The position numbers and the translations under genes are program-made. Below, piece by piece: positions 1-5,604 of a stretch of DNA of 5,604 nt (its first letter is position 1; every line of letters starts with the position of its first letter). Origin of the DNA: an uncultured bacterium (GTDB lineage: Bacteria; Fidelibacterota; Marinisomatia; Marinisomatales; UBA1611); NCBI GenBank assembly GCA_938092125.1, contig CALKMQ010000225.1, positions 1 through 5,604 on the forward strand, in the 5' to 3' direction. The notes below the pieces were generated by a model. It was given only the letters and a program-made list of their open reading frames with translations, made no database searches and was not told where the DNA came from.

Positions 1-1911
1 TGATGACGCTTTATTATCATAGTCTTCAAAAATAGACATATCCTTTGTTTTAATGGTCGTACTAGTACCTTGCGAAACACTTAAAACCCTATTTAAATCA
101 TATGCTTGGTCAAAAAATTGAGGTACATAAGATCCCTGCACTGAACGATATTCAAGTGAAAGATCGAGTAACCCAAAAAGTTTTGATCTTATTCCCGGAA
201 GCGTAATTCCTGAACCAGATCTTTCAGGTCGATAAAAAAGTGTATCAGAAGACTCACCTATCGTAGATACTTCAGGAAACATAAGAGAATTAAATTCGGT
301 ATAAACTGTCAATGATAACATTTTACTTGTTAATAAAGGATAGGAAACATCAAATGACCAAGCAGAAACAGAAGCTTTATTATCGTTTATACTAAATGGC
401 CTAGCTTTAATCATTACGCTGTCATCAATAGTATCAACAATATTATCACCATCTGCGTCAATATCTATCAGAGAGTCAGGCACAGATAATCCATGCCCTG
501 GATCAGCCCAACCATCTCCATCTGTATCATTCCATAGAGTACTGTCTGTTGGGAAATCATCAAACACATCAGGAAAGGAATCTCCATCTTTATCCTTCAT
601 CGCAGAAAACATATTTGCATCTGAAATATAATTAAGGCCAATAGTGATTGGTAAATTATCAGATATTTTATACTGAGCCCTCAAACCCAATATCGTTCCT
701 CCGCGAGAAAGGTCTTTTATGTTTGATAGAAACACTTCCCCTCCAATAGATCCAATATTAAAACCCGTATTTATTCCGACTCTTCTAACGGTTGGAAATT
801 CCATCATGTTTGAATATCCTTTCATAAGTCCACCTTGACCTAATGTCATATTTTCAATTGAACCATATTTTGCCCATATTGGAGAAGACTTTTCGCCATA
901 TCGTATGTATAAAATTTTATCATAAATCAGATCTGGATTATCATCAAAGTCCCACTCATCCTGTCTAATATTTCCTTCATCATCCATATAGACAACTAGA
1001 TCTAAACCTATTCCAATACCCGCGAAATTGATTTCTGGTCTTAATGCTAACTGATTATAGAGATTACCATCTATTGTAGCAGAGCCAATCCCAAGTCCCA
1101 TTCCAAATGGTTTTTTAGGAGCGCTAGGTGCATCATCTGTTTTTGGTGAATCATTAGAATCAACTTCATTATTAATGGTACTATCATTTATTTGATCGGT
1201 TTTGTTTTTGATTTCTGAATCATTTATCTCTACTTCTTTTTGTTGATTATCGTTTTCTATTTTTTTTAATTCATCACGCTCTGAAGGTTTTTTCCTTTCT
1301 TCAACTTCTAACTCTAATTCTGGATCCTGGGGATATTCATTCGGACTTGCTGGAGCTTGCATCAAGCTCCCAGTAGAACCACTTAGTGCTTTCTGACCTG
1401 GACCGACACTAACTGTTTGACCACTAACAGAGTTAAACACATCAAAAAGCCCTTCTTTACCTATAAACTGATCAACACCTGAGGGATTAATCATAGCAGC
1501 AAATTCAGTGCCTTTTACACTAGCGACACTAACTGGCGAGACAACTCGAAATGTTTTGGTTCTGTTTTCTTTTTCAATTTTATTTAAAATTGTTCCAAAT
1601 TCAATATTTACTGACCTTGTATTTTTTGTATCCATAATTTCAAACTGCGAATTAGGTTTGACTTTTACTACAGACCTATCATCAATAAAAATCAATGCGG
1701 CAAAACCATAATCGCCTACCTTGATGGCATCACCATTATTAATACTTGCCCCTACTTGAGCAACTTCGGAATATGTTTGCATACCCGTTCGTTTTAAATA
1801 AACAACACCCTCCGACTTAATCAATCTCGCAACTGATTCGCCAAAAGAAATATTTATAAAATAAAGAGTGAATAAGATTATTTTGTATAGACTACGATTA
1901 TGTTTCCGCAT
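1..1911 (-). CDS. FecR-domain protein with outer-membrane-barrel-like region and calcium-binding repeats (C-terminus beyond window)
   Basis: This reading frame gives 637 residues and is still open at the left edge, so the C-terminus is missing. The ATG is preceded by GAGGA. Residues 1-24 look like a signal peptide: basic start (MRKHNRS), hydrophobic core, probable cleavage near SFG/ES. Residues about 57-165 match the FecR domain, with NNGDAIKVGDYGFAAL, a DDRSVVKVKPNS stretch and the typical VSPVSVASVKGTEFA motif, ending at VGPGQKA. Residues about 196-266 form a charged, Glu/Lys/Asn/Asp-rich linker. From about residue 270 (FGMGLGIGS) the protein shows alternating Gly/aromatic strands such as INFAGIGIGLDLVVYM and ILYIRYGEK, as in outer-membrane barrels. 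A DxDGD calcium-binding insert lies at about 440-497. FecR domains are known from anti-sigma regulators, but no cytoplasmic anti-sigma domain is present, so a structural or sensory role at the envelope is more likely. The exact function is unknown. It lies downstream of dld on the same strand. Confidence 0.85.
   Translation of the reverse strand, partial: MRKHNRSLYKIILFTLYFINISFGESVARLIKSEGVVYLKRTGMQTYSEVAQVGASINNGDAIKVGDYGFAALIFIDDRSVVKVKPNSQFEIMDTKNTRSVNIEFGTILNKIEKENRTKTFRVVSPVSVASVKGTEFAAMINPSGVDQFIGKEGLFDVFNSVSGQTVSVGPGQKALSGSTGSLMQAPASPNEYPQDPELELEVEERKKPSERDELKKIENDNQQKEVEINDSEIKNKTDQINDSTINNEVDSNDSPKTDDAPSAPKKPFGMGLGIGSATIDGNLYNQLALRPEINFAGIGIGLDLVVYMDDEGNIRQDEWDFDDNPDLIYDKILYIRYGEKSSPIWAKYGSIENMTLGQGGLMKGYSNMMEFPTVRRVGINTGFNIGSIGGEVFLSNIKDLSRGGTILGLRAQYKISDNLPITIGLNYISDANMFSAMKDKDGDSFPDVFDDFPTDSTLWNDTDGDGWADPGHGLSVPDSLIDIDADGDNIVDTIDDSVMIKARPFSINDNKASVSAWSFDVSYPLLTSKMLSLTVYTEFNSLMFPEVSTIGESSDTLFYRPERSGSGITLPGIRSKLFGLLDLSLEYRSVQGSYVPQFFDQAYDLNRVLSVSQGTSTTIKTKDMSIFEDYDNKASS
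421..594 (-). other. Thrombospondin type 3-like calcium-binding repeats (residues 440-497)
   Basis: Three Asp-rich loops of the DxDxDG class occur in a row: DKDGDSFPDVFDD (from residue 440), DTDGDGWADPG (from 462) and DIDADGDNIVDTIDD (from 483). The spacing and the hydrophobic-P/V-D ending are typical of thrombospondin type 3 repeats, which bind calcium. The block is inserted inside the strand-rich barrel-like region, because Gly/aromatic strands occur both before it (ITIGLNYISDANMFSA) and after it (VSAWSFDVSYPLL). That placement suggests a large calcium-stabilised loop. Which side of the membrane it faces cannot be told from the sequence. Confidence 0.75.
1417..1743 (-). other. FecR domain (residues about 57-165)
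   Basis: This segment encodes the FecR fold of the partial barrel protein. The visible signature is an N-terminal NNGDAIKVGDYG turn, a buried strand (FAALIFIDD), then KVKPNSQFEI, and finally PVSVASVKGTEFA followed by GLFDVFN and VGPGQKA. The family is a beta-rich periplasmic domain. In this protein it directly follows the signal peptide, so it should face the periplasm, unlike FecR itself, which has an N-terminal cytoplasmic anti-sigma part and a transmembrane helix. The domain limits are estimates by eye. Confidence 0.8.
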
Positions 1912-2005
1912 TTTTTCCTCAAATAGTTTGAATTAAAATTAGTTATCGATTTATTTTTGTACAATAGGATATAGCACTTTACCAATTATACAAAAACAGC
2001 TTGTA
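1912..2005 (-). other. Spacer between dld and the FecR-domain gene
   Basis: The 94 bp between the dld stop and the next ATG contain no strong rho-independent terminator; the only hairpin is TACAA...TTGTA just after the dld stop, with weak A/T pairs and no following T-run. A TATAAT hexamer reads on the minus strand at 1990..1985, about 74 bases before the FecR-gene ATG. The nearest -35-like sequence, TTGGAA, sits 19 bases upstream of it, which is a poor promoter fit. The two genes could therefore be co-transcribed, or the second could have its own weak promoter. The sequence does not decide this. Confidence 0.3.
1916..1920 (-). promoter_or_regulatory. Ribosome binding site of the FecR-domain gene
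   Basis: On the minus strand GAGGA precedes the ATG (first base at 1911) with a run of A residues; five bases separate GAGG from the start codon. This is a good Shine-Dalgarno match at normal spacing and supports this start. The other two genes of the window lack a comparable site. Confidence 0.8.
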
Positions 2006-3694
2006 TTATTTCCAATGTTTAAGCTTACTTGTTTGTCCAATTCCTGGATTAAAGCTATTTGTAGGATCTAGGTGCTTATAAAAATCAGAAAGAGCAGGCT
2101 TAGCGAAATATTCATGGCCTACATTATGCTCCGCAGGATACTCGGCGCCCCTTTCTTCATAAATTTTTAATAATTTTTGCCTAAGCTTTTCAGTATCAAC
2201 ACCTTTTTTGACAACATAGTTTTGATGCAAAACGTGACAGAATAGATGACCATAATATAATTTCATTTCTAATAAATCATCAATTTCAGAGGGTAGTTTT
2301 TCAAACCAATCTTTATCATTTCGAGGTAAAGCAATATCCATAGATATTGTTCCTCCAGTTCTCTTCTGATTGAGTGCATAATAACGACCGAATGCGCTTG
2401 CAGCTACAAAACGATGTAAAAGTGCTTTTTCTGCTTCATCATTATTACATTTAAAAAAATCGCCCTCATTACTTGCGAAAAAATTCTTTAAGTATTCATT
2501 AGCTTCATTAATACCATCATCCGACATCTCGATAACCCAGTGATGTTCGAAACGTTTACGGAAATTTTCCATTCTGTTAGGAAGATGATTAGGCCAAAAT
2601 TTGCTTAAAATTTGCATTATTCTATCAGACAAATTATTGGGTAGAAATTTAAAGTTTTTAACAATAAGGTCTACTCTTCTTTTTAATTCAAATAATTTTG
2701 GTATGAAACTTGGTCCCATTTTATTAATTGCGATAAAAGTGTCTTTACTATATTTTTTTGCGGCGTCATAGCAATCTCTATGCAAGTATTCTCCAGAAGT
2801 AGGTAGATTTTTAAAATTAGATAATATTTCTTTACGAATTTTACCAAGTATGAGAGAATCATTTGTCCCTAGATAAAATACTTGGTTGTTTTTTGATATA
2901 GGATATGTATCTAAACGCACAGCAAAAACAGTTATTTTTCCAGCACAACCAGAGGCACCATACAAACGTCTGCTGTCAGCATTGTATCTTGCAGGTGTAT
3001 CCGCATTAACATCTCTTATCCTTTCTTGATATTGATTATCAGATGCAAGTTTTGATGAGTATTGAATATCGCTCTGTCTATAATTATTATTTTGCAAATT
3101 TATTAATACCTCTTTTGGAGTGTTACCAAGATCAACACCTAATTCATTAACTAATATTAGTTTACCCTCTGAATCTATCTTTGCATAAAGTGAAAGTTCT
3201 GTGTAAGCTGGACCTCTTTTGACCAAAGCACCACCTGAATTATTGCATACGCCACCAACGATTGAAGCACCAATACACGAAGAGCCAATTACAGAATGCG
3301 GCTCTCTTCCATATGATATTAATTTATCTTCAAGATTAAACAATGTACTACCAGAAAATCCAATGATTTGCTTTCCTTTATCAATAATCTGGATATCGCT
3401 TAAACGCATGGTATTTATAATTAATATAGGTCGGTCGTAGTCATAACCGTAGGGTGTTGACCCTCCTGTTAAACCCGTATTTGCTGCTTGCATAATAACA
3501 ATTATGTCCATATCAACACAAAGCTGCAAGACCTCCCAAAGTTCAACTAATGTACCTGGTTTTGCAACTGCAATTGCATCACCTTCCCCATATCTCCAGC
3601 CTTTTAAAAAAGGTTGTTTATTCCAATCGGCAGTAAGGGTATTAGATTTGCCAATAATAAAATTTAGATCTTTAATAAATTTGTTATTGTCCAT
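2006..3694 (-). CDS. dld: Quinone-dependent D-lactate dehydrogenase (respiratory, FAD)
   Basis: This is an intact 562-residue protein, close to the 571 residues of E. coli Dld, which it resembles along its whole length from memory. The enzyme is a peripheral inner-membrane flavoprotein that oxidises D-lactate to pyruvate and passes electrons to the quinone pool. The N-terminal FAD-binding PCMH domain (about 30-262) shows QAANTGLTGGSTP (69-81), REPHSVIGSSCIGAS (130-144), CNNSGGALVKRGPAYTE (150-166) and SGCAGKITVFAVRLD (248-262). The middle part (about 263-400), rich in basic and aromatic residues such as LKRRVDLIVKNFKF and RKRFEHHW, corresponds to the membrane-binding region. The C-terminal part carries YPAEHNVGH (519-527) and DPTNSFNPGIG (543-553), both typical of this enzyme. 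An in-frame TAA lies two codons before the ATG, so the start is fixed. No clear Shine-Dalgarno sequence is visible. It diverges from the plus-strand surface-protein gene. Confidence 0.96.
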   Translation of the reverse strand: MDNNKFIKDLNFIIGKSNTLTADWNKQPFLKGWRYGEGDAIAVAKPGTLVELWEVLQLCVDMDIIVIMQAANTGLTGGSTPYGYDYDRPILIINTMRLSDIQIIDKGKQIIGFSGSTLFNLEDKLISYGREPHSVIGSSCIGASIVGGVCNNSGGALVKRGPAYTELSLYAKIDSEGKLILVNELGVDLGNTPKEVLINLQNNNYRQSDIQYSSKLASDNQYQERIRDVNADTPARYNADSRRLYGASGCAGKITVFAVRLDTYPISKNNQVFYLGTNDSLILGKIRKEILSNFKNLPTSGEYLHRDCYDAAKKYSKDTFIAINKMGPSFIPKLFELKRRVDLIVKNFKFLPNNLSDRIMQILSKFWPNHLPNRMENFRKRFEHHWVIEMSDDGINEANEYLKNFFASNEGDFFKCNNDEAEKALLHRFVAASAFGRYYALNQKRTGGTISMDIALPRNDKDWFEKLPSEIDDLLEMKLYYGHLFCHVLHQNYVVKKGVDTEKLRQKLLKIYEERGAEYPAEHNVGHEYFAKPALSDFYKHLDPTNSFNPGIGQTSKLKHWK

Positions 3695-3915
3695 TTTTTA
3701 ATATATTAATATTATTTAATGTTCACTAATAAATAGCTACAAACCACTATCTATTTTTAAAAACATCTATACTGTTTGTGAGACTATGTATATAGTATGT
3801 TAAAATATCGACTTACTCATAACATTGTAGGTTTATTTAGTATTGTGTAATTTGAGAATAATTTGAAGACAGATAAGCTATATTTTTTTACAAAACAGCA
3901 GAAAATAAACATTAA
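3695..3915. promoter_or_regulatory. Divergent intergenic region between dld and the modular surface-protein gene
   Basis: These 221 bp must hold the promoters of both flanking genes, since the genes point away from each other. The region is very AT-rich, and no promoter stands out. On the dld side, TTGTAG followed after 17 bases by TTAAAT lies just before the gene and is a weak sigma70-like candidate. On the plus side, the octamer TAATTTGA occurs twice, at 3848..3855 and 3859..3866, about 50-70 bases before the ATG. An imperfect palindrome, ACTAT-GTAT-ATAGT, lies at 3783..3796 near the middle. No small gene was recognised here. Confidence 0.5.
3783..3796. repeat. Short inverted repeat, possible operator
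   Basis: The sequence ACTATGTATATAGT has 5-bp arms (ACTAT and ATAGT) around a 4-base centre. It lies about 90 bp from the dld ATG and 120 bp from the other start, a reasonable place for a regulator site. In such AT-rich DNA a 5-bp inverted repeat can easily arise by chance, so the regulatory reading is weak. Confidence 0.2.
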
Positions 3916-5604
3916 ATGATTACGAGTAGAATATATAAAGAATTATTATTTTTAATAATTTTCACTTCGTTTGCATTTTCCATAAATAAGGTCACAATTA
4001 GAGGAACTGTGACAGGATCAAATGGTAAATTAATCAAGAAAGCTAAAATTGAACTTTTGAATGCAAAAAAGGAAAAAGTCAAAAACTTAGAGTCAGATAA
4101 AAAAGGAAAATTTGTTCTAGAAGATCTTGATGCAAAGAATTATTATTTAAATATAACTAAAAAGAAAGAGTCTGGAAAAGTAATAATTCGTGCTTGGCCT
4201 TCAGGGAATTTAGATATTGATGACTTAGAAATAGAGTTATCCGAAAAAGGCACGAAAGTAAAAACTTCTTTTGGCCCAGAGCCAACTACAAATAAAGAAG
4301 CTGCCGCATTAATCAAAAATGATACTGAACAAAAAACAGAACAAAAAGCTAAAAAAAGAAAAAAAATGCCAAAAAAGGCAGAAAAAGTATTTGTTAGTGG
4401 TAAAGTATTAAACAAAAAGGGCAAGCCTGTTAAAAAAGCTGTTGTAATCCTTATTGATGAAAATTACAATGCCGTTAAAGAAATTGAGACTGACAAAGAA
4501 GGTCTTTTTAAAATTGAAAACCTAAAACCAGCGAATTATACTCTCACAATTTCAAAGAAAAAGATGTTAGTAAAATTCAAATTAAAATCATGGCCAAAGA
4601 ATAATCAAAATATTGCAGATATTGATGTTACGATGACCAAAGAGAAACAAGATGTTAGTACTTTAACATTTGGTCCAGAGCCACCAATAGCAAATGCTGG
4701 TGAAGATCAAGAAATTGCTTATGAAAAAACAATATTCATTGACGGAAGTAAGAGTTATAATCCAAATAATATCATTCAAAGTTATGAATGGACTACTCTA
4801 TCAGATAATTTAAAAATTGAAGATCCTTTAAAACCGATTTTTAATTTTATAGGTCCAGCCACCGATGAGGACTATGAGTTCTTACTTACTGTCAAGGGTC
4901 CTGGAAACATCATTGATGATGATACTATAAAAGTGAGCGTTTATAATAAAAATATTTTTCCAATTGCCATCGCCGGTGATGACCAAACTATTGACATTGG
5001 AGACCCAATCATTTTAGATGGTTCAAAAAGTAATGATATTGATGGCGAAATTTTAAAGTATACGTGGCGCCAGCTTTCAGGAGCTCAAACTACTTCAAAA
5101 ATTTGGAGTCAATCTGTTTTAAATGTAAAAGCGACTGAACCAACAATTGATACATTAGTTTTTGAATTGAAAGTAGATGACAAATATAATTCTGGACTTG
5201 ATACATTAAATGTTTTTATTCTGGACATACCAGAGCCATTAATAATACTAACAAGTCATTCTAGTGCTATAGAAAGCGTTGGAAAGGCAAAAATTTCTTT
5301 GGGCGTCTCATCCAGATCAGGAAAGAACACTTCAATATATGCTGTATCACATGACAGTACCGCTTCAGGAAATGGAAAAGACTATACAAACATTAAAGAA
5401 ATGATTTCCGTACCCGCAACAAAATCACGCATCACCTTTCCATTATATATAAATAATGATAATATTGATGAATATGATGAAACATTAGTTATAGACCTTA
5501 TAGATTCAACTGTAACAAATGCAAATACAGGGTCATCAAGAAGGCATATTTTAACTATTATTGATGATGACCCTCCTCCTTCTGTAGAGTTTTTATCTGC
5601 CAAT
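3916..5604 (+). CDS. Modular secreted/surface protein: two regulatory-like domains, PKD-like and Calx-beta domains (C-terminus beyond window)
   Basis: This open frame gives 563 residues and continues past the right edge. A TAA lies directly before the ATG, so the start cannot be further upstream; no clear Shine-Dalgarno is seen. Residues 1-22 look like a signal peptide (basic MITSRIYK, then LLFLIIFTSFAFS). Residues 26-123 and 158-256 are two copies of a carboxypeptidase-regulatory-like beta-sandwich, each with a G-x-V start, a DKxGxF turn, a conserved WP and a terminal FGPEP. Residues 136-157 are a lysine-rich linker. Two PKD-like domains follow: 257-343 (ANAGEDQ, DGSKS, YEW) and 349-435 (AIAGDDQ, DGSKS, DIDGEI, YTWRQLSG). 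Residues about 438-552 form a Calx-beta domain (KDYTN, NIDEYDETLVIDL, ILTIIDDDPPP), and PPSVEF begins another. Such proteins are usually cell-surface adhesins or matrix proteins. The exact role is unknown, and any C-terminal sorting signal lies outside the window. Confidence 0.85.
   Translation, partial: MITSRIYKELLFLIIFTSFAFSINKVTIRGTVTGSNGKLIKKAKIELLNAKKEKVKNLESDKKGKFVLEDLDAKNYYLNITKKKESGKVIIRAWPSGNLDIDDLEIELSEKGTKVKTSFGPEPTTNKEAAALIKNDTEQKTEQKAKKRKKMPKKAEKVFVSGKVLNKKGKPVKKAVVILIDENYNAVKEIETDKEGLFKIENLKPANYTLTISKKKMLVKFKLKSWPKNNQNIADIDVTMTKEKQDVSTLTFGPEPPIANAGEDQEIAYEKTIFIDGSKSYNPNNIIQSYEWTTLSDNLKIEDPLKPIFNFIGPATDEDYEFLLTVKGPGNIIDDDTIKVSVYNKNIFPIAIAGDDQTIDIGDPIILDGSKSNDIDGEILKYTWRQLSGAQTTSKIWSQSVLNVKATEPTIDTLVFELKVDDKYNSGLDTLNVFILDIPEPLIILTSHSSAIESVGKAKISLGVSSRSGKNTSIYAVSHDSTASGNGKDYTNIKEMISVPATKSRITFPLYINNDNIDEYDETLVIDLIDSTVTNANTGSSRRHILTIIDDDPPPSVEFLSAN
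3991..4284 (+). repeat. First copy of the duplicated regulatory-like domain (residues 26-123)
   Basis: The copy begins at VTIRGTV and ends at FGPEP (4270..4284). It aligns with the second copy at an offset of 132-133 residues, sharing the GxV start, KKA, DKKGKF, NYYLNITKKK, the WP pair at residues 94-95 and FGPEP. It looks like a carboxypeptidase-regulatory-like or similar SdrD/Cna B-type sandwich. The similarity is clear in protein but diverged in DNA, so the duplication is not recent. Confidence 0.75.
4321..4386 (+). other. Lysine-rich linker with A-tracts (residues 136-157)
   Basis: The linker between the two duplicated domains is dominated by Lys, Gln and Glu (TEQKTEQKAKKRKKMPKKAEK). Its DNA contains A7, G, A8 at 4351..4366 followed by another A-tract. 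A one-base slip in either direction at the A8 run would meet a stop soon after: 4395..4397 for an added A, 4409..4411 for a lost A. Either case would leave only the first domain. Confidence 0.6.
4387..4683 (+). repeat. Second copy of the duplicated regulatory-like domain (residues 158-256)
   Basis: The copy begins at VFVSGKV and ends at FGPEP (4669..4683). Matching positions with the first copy include GKPVKKA, TDKEGLF, NYTLTISKKK and the WP pair at residues 226-227. It passes directly into the first PKD-like domain (PPIANAGEDQ), whereas the first copy is followed by a spacer and the lysine-rich linker. Confidence 0.75.
4684..5221 (+). other. Two PKD-like domains (residues about 257-435)
   Basis: Both units start with a P-x-A-x-A-G-x-D-Q sequence (PIANAGEDQ and PIAIAGDDQ), continue with DGSKS and reach an aromatic-x-Trp (YEW at 290-292, YTW at 382-384). 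The second has the full DIDGEI turn and WRQLSG, typical of PKD/REJ-like modules in secreted proteins. The first has NPNNIIQ where a DPDG-type turn is usual. They probably act as spacers or binding modules holding other domains away from the surface. Limits are estimates. Confidence 0.75.
5227..5604 (+). other. Calx-beta domain and the start of a second one (residues about 438-563)
   Basis: After IPEPLIILT the segment shows the Calx-beta pattern: a strand-rich start, ASGNGKDYTNI (484-493), NNDNIDEYDETLVIDLID (514-531), then ILTIIDDDPPP (545-555). The acidic DDD turn is a known calcium-binding feature of Calx-beta domains. PPSVEF after it is the usual first strand of a following copy, so an array of Calx-beta domains probably continues beyond the right edge. 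Confidence 0.75.

Noticed and set aside
1508..1711. Plus-strand open frame of 67 codons
   Set aside because: It lies antisense to the FecR domain, whose frame is strongly supported, and its product has no recognisable domain.
1..1911. Calling this gene a FecR-type anti-sigma factor
   Set aside because: It starts with a signal peptide, lacks the cytoplasmic anti-sigma part, and no sigma factor or TonB receptor gene is adjacent.
1989..2005. Hairpin TACAA...TTGTA after the dld stop as a terminator
   Set aside because: The stem is five mostly A/T pairs, the T-run is inside the loop rather than after it, and no G/C-rich stem is present.
2006..3694. GlcD or D-2-hydroxyglutarate dehydrogenase as the alternative for the FAD enzyme
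   Set aside because: Those share the PCMH fold but lack the long basic membrane-binding middle part and the EHNVGH and DPTNSFNPGIG motifs in this arrangement; length and sequence fit Dld.
3219..3701. Two plus-strand open frames (3219..3440 and 3504..3701)
   Set aside because: Both lie antisense to the conserved FAD-binding domain of dld and show no protein features of their own.
4143..4424. Minus-strand open frame of 93 codons rich in Phe and Leu
   Set aside because: Its hydrophobic look is the antisense of lysine-rich codons (AAA/AAG read as TTT/CTT) in the plus-strand gene.
5382..5603. Minus-strand open frame of 73 codons
   Set aside because: It is antisense to the Calx-beta domain and has no independent support.

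Overview
This strongly AT-rich window has one complete gene and two genes that run off its edges. On the minus strand lie a quinone-dependent D-lactate dehydrogenase (dld, 2006..3694) and, 94 bp downstream of it, a FecR-domain outer-membrane-barrel-like protein (1..1911, C-terminus beyond the left edge). On the plus strand, diverging from dld, is a modular secreted or surface protein (3916..5604, C-terminus beyond the right edge).

The organism looks like a Gram-negative bacterium. Its large exported proteins combine FecR, calcium-binding DxDGD repeats, carboxypeptidase-regulatory-like, PKD and Calx-beta modules. That combination, a Gly/aromatic-rich barrel-like region and low GC content resemble marine FCB-group bacteria such as Candidatus Marinimicrobia (SAR406). 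This placement is an inference from gene style, not from a marker gene. The FecR and modular-protein frames were read through to the window edges with no in-frame stop, and dld is intact, so nothing here looks like a pseudogene.

Layout: 1..1911 (-) partial FecR/barrel protein with a good ribosome binding site; 1912..2005 short spacer without a convincing terminator; 2006..3694 (-) intact dld; 3695..3915 divergent promoter region of 221 bp with an imperfect palindrome; 3916..5604 (+) partial modular protein with two tandem copies of a regulatory-like beta-sandwich domain, a lysine-rich linker, two PKD-like domains, one Calx-beta domain and the start of another.

No shared pathway joins the three genes. 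Dld feeds electrons from D-lactate into the quinone pool at the inner face of the cytoplasmic membrane, while its two neighbours are predicted to be exported envelope or surface proteins. I see no RNA gene, CRISPR array, insertion sequence or phage element. I also see no clear evidence of an undescribed system; the unusual parts are the domain architectures of the two partial genes.
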